Under the pieces are notes generated by a model that worked only from the letters and a program-made list of their open reading frames with translations, was not told the origin of the DNA and did no database searches. From Corella eumyota (taxonomy: Eukaryota > Chordata > Ascidiacea > Phlebobranchia > Corellidae), in the NCBI GenBank assembly GCA_963082875.1, contig OY720099.1, positions 1,550,001-1,614,000 of the forward strand: DNA of 64,000 bases, in the 5' to 3' direction. Shown in pieces: positions 11,701-22,700 of the stretch (the stretch's first letter is position 1; each line of letters begins with the position of its first letter). The position numbers and the translations under genes are program-made.

Positions 11701-14700
11701 ACTGGGGTGTGAAAGTCTCCTGTTTTGCCCCTTAAAAAATAAAAGTTGTAGTTTTAAAAAAATTGAACACTTAAAAAAATAAAAAGTTGTTTTAAAAAAA
11801 AATTTGACTTTTTTATGAAAATGATTAAAAAAAAATGCAATTTTAAAATTAAATTTTTAAAAAAGAAAAAAATTATCGTACAAAGTTCAAAAATCACAAA
11901 GAAAACATTTGACTACGCATGAAAACCTCCTGCTTTTCCATGCCTTAAAACAACGTTTACAATCTTTCTACTACACCGCTATCATGTTGTTGCAAAGTAC
12001 AAATATTTACTTTAAATATTTACCGAACAATTTGTCCTTCTTGGGCCCAGTACAGAAACTTGTTTTTAACATCGACCGCCAAACCAGCAACCCTTTTTAA
12101 ACCTGAAGCAAAGACTGGCACAAAATGAGAAGGACTAAAAAAACAAATGTTTAAGTTTATATTTGTAAGCCAATTGATTTTAATTTTTACATATTATCCT
12201 CAGTAAGATATAGTGGTAAAAATAAATTTAAAATGATAGTTACTACATGAAAAGTTTATATTTTAAAATGTTGTAATTAGAAATGTCAAAGAAAATATAA
12301 AAATTCATTTCTTTTATAAAAATAAGTCAGCATGCATGTTAATGACCAAATTACCTTGGCATTCTACTGTGTGGGAAAATAGGTCTAAAAATGAAAAAAA
12401 AAAAAAAAAATAATAAACTAATAAACACTACAACATCTAACTAAAACTACCAAAAGAAAAAAAAACTAAAATAAAATAATTATTAAAAGAAAACTTAACT
12501 TAAAATATAACACATAAAACTACATCTAAATAAACAAAAAATCAACTTACATATTGGGATCTAGTCGTATTTTTTTTATCTTTGTTCTTTCAGAGACCAT
12601 CAGTGACAAGCAATCAGGAAAAATAGGTTTACAAACATCTCTCTCCATCTTGTATTCAGAATAACATTCACATTTGTAAGTTCCTTTTATATTTTTACAC
12701 ACTTGATCGCAAGTATTTGATTCCATACATTCATCAATATCTAGATTAGAAATAAATTGTTTTTAATTTATTTTTAATAGGTTTTTCATTTAAACACTCT
12801 TACATCATTTTTTAAATAGCATACATGTAATTATGTTAACTAGTCGATAGACCGCCCAAGGTCTCCATTTTACTTGTAAAATATGGTAACAACTTTAAAC
12901 CAATAGTTACCCACAATAATTTATTAGCACGCCACAAACGGCAGCTTTATTAATTTTGTAGGCCTATAAGTTGGCCATGCATAGATATATTATATCCACT
13001 AAGCTCTATTATATATAAATTATTGTCTAATAAGTTTTTACAAACAATTAATTAAAATTATTAATTAATTTAATTTCCTACCATCACACATGTATCCACC
13101 AGAGTCAAGTTTATATCCTGGTGAGCATTGGCATTCATAATTGTAACGAGTATTAACACAAATATCAGAACAATTTCCATTATTCACCTGACATTCATCA
13201 AATTCTAAAAAAATTCTAAAATTATTTTTCGTTTGTATTTATTTTTCAATGTGGAAAAGTCAACTTCACGGCCTAAACATAGAGTAACATTTGTTACCCC
13301 AAACCAGTGTCAAGTTGCCTTTGGCAGTTTGGGATATTATAAATCATAATTGTTTAATAATTAAACTGCTAATTAATTGTTGGCTCAGGAGAAGTTCATA
13401 TCATTCATAGCGCCTTACTCTAGGGTGTACAGCATGAGAGCAGTGAGAATCAAACCCAGAACAAATGTAGTGAAGCCAAGTGTTCTAACCACTACACCAT
13501 ACTGCTGGTATATTTTTTTACATTAACCGGTAAAGTTAAATAAAGTTACAGAATTTAAATAAATTTTTATACTTACTACATTTTCCAGGTCCTTTCACTT
13601 CATCTTCACCCGAATTACAATCTGTTCTCCCATCACATAATTGTGATTTTAAAATACATTTTCCATTACTACATCTATATGTTTCGGGAGAATAACAAGA
13701 TGCTGGAACTAAAATATAACAAGTATAAATGTCAGAGATTTAAAAGTGTTAGAATTACACTTATACATGTTGTAGCATCTTGTAGCATATACATGTTGTA
13801 GCAAGGTACTTATATACTCAGCAAAACTTAATAGTTGATTAACAGTCTGTTACTAGGACAATATTCCGATGTAGTAGCCTCTCAAAATATTGGTAAAAAG
13901 TTACTTTAAGAGGTTAAGGTTGCGAAGCTAATTCAGTTATTGTTACATAAAAAATAAATAAAGTCTACATCACATGTTATATTATAAAATGACATTAGTT
14001 TTCGTAAATTTTTCGTTTTATTTCAATTTACCCGGACAATCTTTTTCGTCCGAACCATTAAAGCAATCTATTTTTCCATCACAAGTTTTCTTGTTCGAGA
14101 TGCAAGTATGAGCATCACAGGCAAACTGGGAGGACAAACATTGCTTGTTTGAAGTAGCTGAAAATAAAGATAATAATTAAAAGATTGCCAGAATTTGTAT
14201 GTAAGACATTTTTTCAAATTTATTTATCCTACATGTGGGAAGGTCGACTTCACAACCAAAACATGGAGTAACAGTTACCCCAGTCTTGAATTTCACTTAT
14301 AACTGCCCAATATTTAAACTGTTGATTAAGTGTTTGCCCAGCAGGAGTTTATACTGGTTTTACAACCCCTTAATTAAGGAGTGCTACAGCATTGGAGCAA
14401 TAAAAACACACTTTTAAAGAATGAGGCCTAAAAAAGCCTTTTTTAAAATACTCACAACAATTCCTTTCATCCATTCCATCGCTACAATCATCATCTCCAT
14501 CACAAACCCAAGCATGCATTATACAAGTTGGTTTCCCCACCTCACATACATAATAACCTGATGGACAACTAAAAATAAACAGAATTTAAACAACTTGAGA
14601 CAGAGAAGTGCAAGAAAAGCAAAAACTGAGAGTTTAGCTTTAGAGCCTTAGGTCTAAGTTTTATTAAATATTACAATAACAAGCCAGCAGTAGGAATCAA

Positions 14701-17700
14701 ACTTAGAAACTTAGGTTTTGATTCATAGCTTTACTAAGTATTGAAAAAATATGCCAGCAGTAGGAATCAAACCCAAAACAGATTGTGACCTCATGAGACC
14801 CACCTATGATGTAGTTTTGGGCAATTTTTTTCATCTGATCCATCAGAGCAATCTTCATCTTCATCGCACCTCCAACTCTCAGGGATGCAGCGTTGATCTC
14901 CTCCATCCAAGCATGTAAAGTCCGTGCCTTAAAAAAAAACAGAGAAAAAAATTTAAAAATATTTTAACTCTTTGACAAAGCAATTTTTTTATGACAAGTG
15001 AAAAAGAAAATTTTATAATTAAAATTCCACCAACACTTACCTGGACATTCCTTAAAATCACAATTTTCCTCATCTGTTCCATTTTCACAATCCACCTCCC
15101 CATCACATTTCCATCGATCTGTTACACATTCGCTCCCGCAGAGAAACTCACTTTTCAGACACGAGGGTTGGGTACAGTTCTTTTCATCGCTTCCATCCGG
15201 ACAATCCTCATCCCCGTCACACGTCCACACTTGGAGGACACACTCGTTTCCGGAAGAGCAGAGGAAGCTTGAGTTTGTGCAAGAATCTTGATTTTCTGGA
15301 GAAAAAATTAAAAAATATATTCTTTTAACTTATGTTTGTAAATCTGTTTATAAAGGCCTTTTAATTTTATTAATAGGTAGAATTGTATATATATTTTTCA
15401 ATCTATTTAAAATTCAATTACCGCATAATGTTTTAGCTTCATCTGAGTTATCATGACAATCATCTTGACCATCGCAGGTCCAACTTGTTGAAATACAAGC
15501 TCCATTCGAACATTTAAATTGATCCTCATCACATGTCTTGTCTAATAACACAAACATGTTAATGTAAAAACTGTTTACTCGTGGTAAGTACATATACATT
15601 ACATCATCATATTATGTTTTAGCAGCTTGAAGTTAAAAGTGAAATAAAATGTAAATCAAATATATTGCACAGACTTATTAAATATTTGAAATATATAAAA
15701 TATTTTTGGTAGTTTTGTTATTTATAATGTAACAAAATTTAATTTCTACAAAAGCCGAAGTAACTTGGTATAGTTTAAAATGATTGAAAATATAAAAAAA
15801 TGTACAATATTGAACCTCAGAAAAAGAAAAACCAATTTTATTACCATTTTTAAAACAACATATCTGTATAAAAATTTGTCATAAAACTTGTCCAAGAAAA
15901 TCATTATTAAATTTATGATTTTTACAACTATTATACCATTCAAACTTATATCGTTTATGTACTTAACTTTATTATATGTTTACCAGACCAAACGATTCAA
16001 CGTAGTTTGTATTTTAATCATACACATGAACATACGATAATAATATATTTGTAATATTAATGTACTATTATTACACATATTCTTCGAGCTTAAAATTGTG
16101 AATCAAGGTTAAAAAATTCGTCAAATAGTAACCAATATTACACTTTATTTCGGTGTAGTTATAAACGTATGTAAGATATGTTACGTATACGTAACATTAC
16201 TTTCTATTTAAATAAGTTTTAATCAATTTTAGGATCTAATAAATTATGTTTTTTTTTAATATTTTATACATTTTGGTAATATACTAAAATAAACATAGCG
16301 CAAACTTTAAAATAAAATATACGCAAGCGATAAAAATCCACTATTTATTGCGTGAAGTTATCAAAAAACGCGAAAATGAACAAGTAAAACAACCTAATTC
16401 TACCATTTTTAAAAGTTAATTCATAAAAGTAAAGCAAAAACAACTAATTTTCGTTCCAGTTACCAAGCAAATATTTACCAAGTATTAAAGATAATAAAAG
16501 GAAGGTTCATAGTCCTAAGTTTGCCGTTTTTATATTGCGCAAATACATTTCTTAAGCAAAGTAATATACCCTAGTCTTCAAAAACACCAATAGGAAATTT
16601 GTAACAAAATTAAAAGATGTTTGTAAAAATATTTCGCAATAAACAAAAATTTAAAATTAGGTGTGTATTTTATATTTAGGAATGCGCGTTCAGTCGGATT
16701 TTCATTGAAATACTTGTAGAAATATTAAAGAAAAGAAGTTGGACTTACTTATACAATAAAAAATTCTTATACAAATTCTACTTAAGACTTAGCCCTTGAC
16801 AAAGAATCAAATTTACATGACAAATATAAGCCATTTAATACGCAAATAAAAGATTCTTTCAACGTATTTTAAGTATTAAAAAAAGTAATATTATCATAAA
16901 AAAAAATACAATCTATTACAAATAAATATACTAACTTTTAAATAAGATATATATATACATATTTTAAAAGGCATTTTAAAGATATTAAATTTACGAATTA
17001 CGTTATATGTTATAAGGTTAATTCTTCTACTGTTTACAAATTAAGATAAAAACAAAACAAAAGTTAAAAAAATGGAAACAACAGATTAATGAAATGTTTC
17101 CTAAAGGTCAAACGTCGACACAAAATATAAACTCAGATGACGGAAAAATTTAGGCCACGCCATTTAGTTAAGCTCTATTTAGCGTAGCGCGTAGGAATAG
17201 GAGAAATGCACAAATCGATTAATAACGCTGACAGCATTGAAAATCACGAAAAAATTGCAAGTATTTTTAATTTCCAATGACTCAACATTGAAGTATACAA
17301 TAAAAAACAAACAATAGAATTTCGCATTTTCAAGATGTGGTAACATTTTTATTGACAAAGCTTAAATAGAAATCGGAAATTAGAAGATTAGAGAAACGGG
17401 CGTTAAAAGTATTATATTACCATAACAAGGCATATCACGTGACCTACGTAAAACATCAGACCATACTCTGTTGGCCAATCAGAGAACGGAAAAACTACAG
17501 AGAGATAAATGCGCGACAACTGAACAACATTAATATTAAAAACCTTACCAGCAAACTATTGAATAGCTTACTATGGTATATAATAGTGTTTTTATACCTA
17601 TGATTAATTAAGGTTATAACACGACAACAACAATTTAACAATACTAACTTAAACAGAATAAAATAAAAAAAATTACGAAAACAAATGCGCGATTTGAAAC

Positions 17701-18754
17701 AAGCTTAAATAAATTAAATTTTAACAAACTTAAGAAGAAATAAAATGACAGATCACTTGAAATTCTGGATAACAAAAAATCAAATATATAAATAACCTAA
17801 TACTTTTTAAAATCAAGTTTATCAGGACATTAAAAATTAGTTATGTAATATAAGGTCCCAAGTGCCAATATACATGGTTAAATACAGGAAACTCGATTAA
17901 TTAATAACAACCTTCACAAAAATACTGTGTTTTGACAACTACAACATCCATACAAGCCATACAGAGTTTAAAATCATGGTAACAGTTTAAAGATGGAACT
18001 TCTATGCAAATTATAACAGAGATAACATTACATAGTAACACAATTTAATAGGGTGTACTGTACAACAATTAATGGACCCATAATTCATGTTGACAAATAA
18101 AAATAAATTTTAAATGTAATTTATGTATCATATCACAAATATTAACAACCCAAAATTTGATTTTGTCTTATTTATTTGGTATTTATAAAATCAAAAATGT
18201 TTTAAAATCATCACAAAAAATAATTTTGTAATTTTTTTTGATCATCAAAAAATTTTTTAAAAATTTTATTCAGGACTTACTGCAGTCAACTTCATCGGAA
18301 TTATCCCGACAGTCGTCCTCCCCATCACACTTCCAAGCACTCCAAATACAACGAGAATTTGAACATAAAAATTTATTGTTTTTCGCAGAACATTCCAATG
18401 ATAGAGTATCTTTAAAAAAATAAATAATTTTGAAGTATTTTTTTTTAAAAATATATTTTGACTAAGTTTTTATTCATGGTATAATAAATTCAAACTGTTG
18501 CCATATTCTTAATTTATATTTACATTTTTAGCTTTTTTAAATTTTTTTTTTAGTAATAAATTTTAGAATAACATTTTTTTTTAATTTTAATTATTAAATT
18601 TAAAAATAACTAGGTTAATAAAATATTTAAAAAATAATTGGGGCAGATATTACTCACCTACATAAACAATTTGGCTAAGTGCTATAAAAGTAATAACCAT
18701 GTAAATTACACATGGTTTTTTACTATAAATATAACCAGTTAAAAGCTTTGACAT
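8785..18754 (-). CDS. VLDLR/LDLR-family lipoprotein receptor, 20 exons, 912 aa
   Basis: Endocytic receptor of the LDLR/VLDLR/ApoER2 core family. Signal peptide in exon 1 (18658-18754; start [13 protein letters not shown]). Eight LDL class A repeats with CxDGxxDCxDxSDE signatures: exons 18281-18409, 15422-15541, 15041-15295 (two), 14804-14927, 14456-14568, 14032-14157, 13577-13708. EGF A 13082-13204; EGF B 12551-12740 (DIDEC); a 30-nt microexon 12355-12384; six-bladed YWTD propeller 12024-12134, 11500-11730, 11193-11314, 10906-11052, 10621-10755; EGF C 10140-10271. Exon 9731-9808 gives a short Ser/Thr/Pro stem, the membrane helix spans 9731-9313, and exon 9054-9313 has the coated-pit motif NFDNPVY; last exon 8785-8868. 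All phases join to 913 codons including stop. Eight class A repeats match VLDLR rather than LDLR (7), but a tunicate gene is probably co-orthologous to both. Confidence 0.93.
9375..9652 (-). repeat. tRNA-derived SINE, family A, near full length
   Basis: Minus-strand copy in receptor intron 18. Its head (right end) reads GCAGGGTGGTGTAGTGGTAA, an A-box-like start, followed by a B-box region; the body has TAGCGCCCTTGAGT and ATCAGC segments, and the tail carries the GGTCGCAAATTTGACC-like end. Matches the copies at 55705 and 56795. Confidence 0.8.
10431..10582 (-). repeat. tRNA-derived SINE, family A, 5' half
   Basis: Head and middle of the family A SINE on the minus strand inside receptor intron 16; tail missing. 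The tRNA-like part with A and B boxes is well kept. Confidence 0.75.
12355..12384 (-). other. 30-nt coding microexon of the lipoprotein receptor
   Basis: Flanked by AG and GT; joins EGF B (exon ending in split codon AT) to the propeller. It encodes PIFPHSRMP with split codons at both ends and keeps the reading frame. Without it the phases of the neighbours still match (30 nt is a multiple of 3), so it could be skipped. Confidence 0.7.
12840..13015 (-). repeat. 180-bp dispersed repeat, reference copy
   Basis: In receptor intron 9. Core order: ATATGGTAACAACTTTAAAC, CACAATAATTTATTAGCACG, CCACAAACGGCAGCTTTATT, GTAGGCCTATAAGTTGG and CCACTAAGCTCTATTATATA. No clear terminal inverted repeats or tRNA boxes. 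Other copies: about 200-345, 1385-1500, 2860-2990, 3150-3260, 42255-42345 and 61705-61765 (+); 9925-10060 and 11355-11430 (-). Confidence 0.65.
13241..13510 (-). repeat. tRNA-derived SINE, family A, full-length diverged copy
   Basis: Minus-strand copy in receptor intron 8 with tail, body and tRNA-like head in the usual order; more diverged than the 9375 copy. Confidence 0.75.
14220..14415 (-). repeat. tRNA-derived SINE, family A, lacking head
   Basis: Body and tail only, in receptor intron 6; the tRNA-like head is missing. Confidence 0.65.
14640..14800. repeat. Pair of SINE-head fragments
   Basis: Two copies of a GCCAGCAGTAGGAATCAAAC block (reverse of a B-box) about 80 bp apart, immediately before the splice donor of the fifth LDL-A exon on the minus strand. 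Confidence 0.5.
15542..18280 (-). other. Long receptor intron 2 (2.7 kb)
   Basis: Much the longest intron of this gene. AT-rich, without recognised SINE copies or exons. Around 17.1-17.5 kb it is less AT-rich and carries a CACGTG E-box and a CCAAT box, listed separately. Confidence 0.6.
17435..17479. promoter_or_regulatory. Candidate promoter/enhancer: TCACGTGA E-box and CCAAT box
   Basis: Palindromic TCACGTGA at 17435-17442 (9 of 10 bases of the TFEB/USF site GTCACGTGAC when the next C is counted) and CCAATCAG at 17475. The pair resembles E-box plus NF-Y promoters and lies inside the long receptor intron. Confidence 0.35.
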
Positions 18755-19749
18755 TTTGAAAAATTCTAATACCTTAAAATAAATCATAAAAAAAATAGTA
18801 AATTATAAAACTAAAAATATTAAATATTATTTGTGTCAAATGTTTAATACCCTATATTTTTTAATTAATTAATTCTAATAAAAATCAAAGTTCACGTATT
18901 TTTTAACAATATTTTAATCTTATAATACGTTACCACGCAGTTTATAGTATTAAACTAAACTCTAGTTAGCTGTTACAGTTAATTTTATTTATTTAAACTT
19001 AATACAGATCTTTATTATTTAAAACTAAGTTTTTTACTATCCTAATGCAGGGGCAAAACCGACAAACACACCCACTTCTTATCTTAACAACATGCATCAA
19101 CATTTTACAATTTCAAATTATGGACTTGCATTAATATTAGTAACGCATGAACGATTTTCAGGCTTTATATAACAGTTTATCCCCGAGGTAAAAATTCAAC
19201 ATTTTGTATGTGAAGTTAAAAATATATGTTTTTCTTTAAAAACGAATTATAAAACTTAATTAAATTAAAAAAATTAAATTTAGCTTAATAACAGTATTCT
19301 ATATGTTAATTATACACATATTCTAATCTCAATGGCTGTTACAATAAGAAAATATTTACATTATCAATTCCAGTATAATTATTTTATACTACCCTATACT
19401 TTAAAACAGTAAATCTTACCTATAGTGCTTTTATAATTCTAGTTGTGTAACAAAAAACTTAACACATTAAAGCTATATTACGATTCATTACTGAAATATT
19501 TACAACATTAATTATACAAGACATAAAAAGCTAGCTGCTGAAGCTTAAAATTGGACATAACATAAACAAAATAATTAATAATATTGAAAGCAATTTTAAC
19601 TGCATAGAACAAAGAATTGGAACTAAGATTTTCATAATTTAAAACTTATTAGATGTGCATTTTAAAATTAAGAAACCTTTTATAGCAATTAGAATTAGAG
19701 TAAATAGTTAACACAATTTATTGCAAGATTTATTAAGAATATTTTATTT
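18755..19749. other. Intergenic: receptor promoter and CC2D1 3' UTR
   Basis: About 1 kb between two minus-strand genes. Minus-strand AATAAA signals for CC2D1 lie at 19717-19722 and 19729-19734, within 35 nt of its stop codon. The rest is AT-rich and should contain the receptor promoter; no clear element was recognised. Confidence 0.5.
19729..19734 (-). terminator. Poly(A) signal of CC2D1
   Basis: AATAAA on the minus strand 16 nt after the stop codon; a second copy lies at 19717-19722. Confidence 0.5.
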
Positions 19750-22700
19750 TTATTTGTAAGTTTCCAATTCTTTTTTGATAATACTTTTCTTGGTTAGTGC
19801 TAGTTTTGCTTGCTCCTAAACAAAATACAAATATAATTTAACAAATTGCTTGAAGATCTTTTTGAAAATAATTTACAATGAAATCTTTAGAAGTAAACAC
19901 AAATTATATAAATCTAAGGTGGAAAACATATTGCCTTTTGTGTTACCAAAAAAGATCTTTAATATTTCACCATTTTGAAGATTTACTTCAAAACTATATT
20001 AAAAAATATAGAATAGTGTTATACCTGTTTTCCAATCTTAACATAATGTTCTGCTTCTTTAGAAAGATAATTATATTGCTGAGTTAAACAAGCTTTGTAT
20101 TCTGGAAAACAACAAAGTTTAAAATTTATCGAAATCCTAGATACAGAAAAAAATTTACCAAAACAAATGAATTACCTGATGAAGCATGTTTTCCACCAAT
20201 TTTTAAATAATTCTTAGTTGCAGATAGTTGGGCGCATAAAGACTTCTCCTCATTTAAAGACTCAGAAGTAGGGGCTTTCCCTCTTTGTTTGAATTTCGAG
20301 ATTTTTGCTCGAGCTATCTTAATATCCAACACCAGAACTTCAATGCTGGATATACTAAAAAGAAATGATGTCGTTTTTAATATCAATATAAATACTTAAA
20401 AATAATTAAAATTTAAATAAAATTATTCTTAGAATATTATAATGAATGAGAATCAAAATATTAAAAAACTTATTTATTAACATATAAAAATGATGTGCAT
20501 GAATACAGTGATTGGAACATAACTACTATTAAAACTGATTAAAAAATGAATTAAAATAAATTCTACTTCATCTACAAGCTTTAATATTAAAATTTTGAAA
20601 ATAAAAACTTTTAAAATTTTTCAAAACTACATTCAATTAAAAATCTACAATTAATAAAACTAAATAGCTGATAATGATGATGTCATAAATTGATGATGTC
20701 ACAATAGCTGACAGATTTTAGAAGAACGACTAAAATAATAAATTGTTTGGTAACCAAACAACAACTAAATATGAAGGTTTCTACTTATTAGTGTTTCTGG
20801 TGGTGCGGCGTAGTGAATAGAACATTTGACTTAACAATATGAAGGCAGTGGTTCGATTCCCACTGCTTCCCTGCTTTAAAAAAGCTAAAATGAACACAAC
20901 TTCTCAATAAGTTCAAACTACAATCAGCAGAATAATTATCTGGCTATATAATATCACAAACTGCCAAAAGCAACTGGAGACTAGGTCAAAGTAACAAATG
21001 TTAATCTACAGTAATGCTATAAAGTCAGCCTTCCCACATCAATAAACACATACAAAAAAAGTACTTATCAGCAATATTTAAAATCTAAATCTAAAATTAC
21101 AAATAAAAATAACACAAAACTTACTTAACTTTTGCTGAGCCACTCGGGGAAGGGACTTGAGAAAGTGAAGCCCCCTTTCTAGACTGGGGTTTAGGGGGAC
21201 GTTTAACATGCTCCACTACCACCCATCTTTCCTTCATTGTTTGTGAGTCAGACGCCACCATGGGGGTACGCATTCGAACGTAGACTTCAATTTTACCGAC
21301 GGCTGTTCGACCATCTTTTACCTACAGGTAACAATGAAAATTTCATGGCCTTAATTTTAAAATAATTTAAACTTTAATAACTCAGTTAATTTTTGATCCA
21401 AAAAAATTCTAGAAGTGAAATAATTGCCCAGTTTTAGTTTATGTTTATCGATTGTCAAACTTGGTATTTATTTTTAATTAGTTACCGGTTCAACTGCATG
21501 TATTTCACACTGAGATTCTAATTGATCCAACTTAATATTTGAGGATCCAATCGATTTATCTCCTCTTAGAAAACCACTGAACATAAATAAATATTAAAAT
21601 AAATCTCCACCAAAAATCACAACATAAAATTTCGGGTTTGATTCCATTTGCTCTAATAGCACCACCATTTTTTTTAAAGAGCCAAAAAAGGTTAAGATAA
21701 TAAAACAATAGTAATATCCTAAACTGGCAAAGGCAACAAGAGACTGAGTGAGTTGAGTTAATGGTTAAGTTAAGATAACAAATATTACTCAAGTGTAGGT
21801 CGTGAAGTTGGCTAAACAAACAAGCAAACTTACCCTTTCTGTATAACATCCAGTTTAATGGATTTGCTTTTAATAGCTCGCATATTTGACTTTAGTTTCC
21901 TTGTGAATGGAACTCTGAAAATTTCGTCAAACTTGGGATGTTGTAAATTCTTTGCTTCTCCTGTTTTACCTTTAATTGGATTGTCCTTAAGGCAAAAAAA
22001 AGCAATTATTAATTTGCATAAGAAAATCTACTTTTCAGTTTCTAATGTAATTAAAAATTCCATTTGGTTAAAAAAAACAAACTAACTTTAACATATATTA
22101 AAATATAAAAATAACTTGCTACTTTCCTTCATTATAATATTATTTATAGTGTTGTTAACGTCACTGGTAAAAAACTACAGCAATTTAAAAGCCAGGTTGG
22201 TGGAACTTACATGAGGAAATGGCATCTCCCAGTCTACATACAACTCTTTATCCTTTCCAAGGTTGAGGTCGATACACTGAACGATCAACAACTCCAACTC
22301 ATTACTCCCTATGTCAGGTAAGATCTTATTCACTTGGAACATTCTAAATTAATTAAAAATTATTATGGATTTTTTAAATTAAATTTTGAAGTTTAATTTA
22401 AGCTATAGAATAAAGAAAACTTGATCTTTTACATTTCTTTTAGGCAATATTTTTTACTTGTTTTCGTAATAGAATCTTGGTGATGGGTCGCCATGCCGAC
22501 GACAGCTTCTCACATAATCATAATCTTCCTGGGAGCTTGCAGCTAATCTGTCGCATCTCTCTGCTCCTCCAACATCACCTGAATGTGTCATCTGTTGAGC
22601 ATAAGCTCTCGCTTTCTAGAGATTTAAAATTAAATTTGATTTAAAAAAAAATAAATGAAATTTTTCAATTTATTTTTAAAAATTTTTTAATTTATTAATG

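Noticed and set aside
20650-20720. Possible C/D snoRNA in a CC2D1 intron (repeated TGATGATGTCA and CTGA)
   Set aside because: The motif is a short direct duplication; box order and guide sequence could not be supported.
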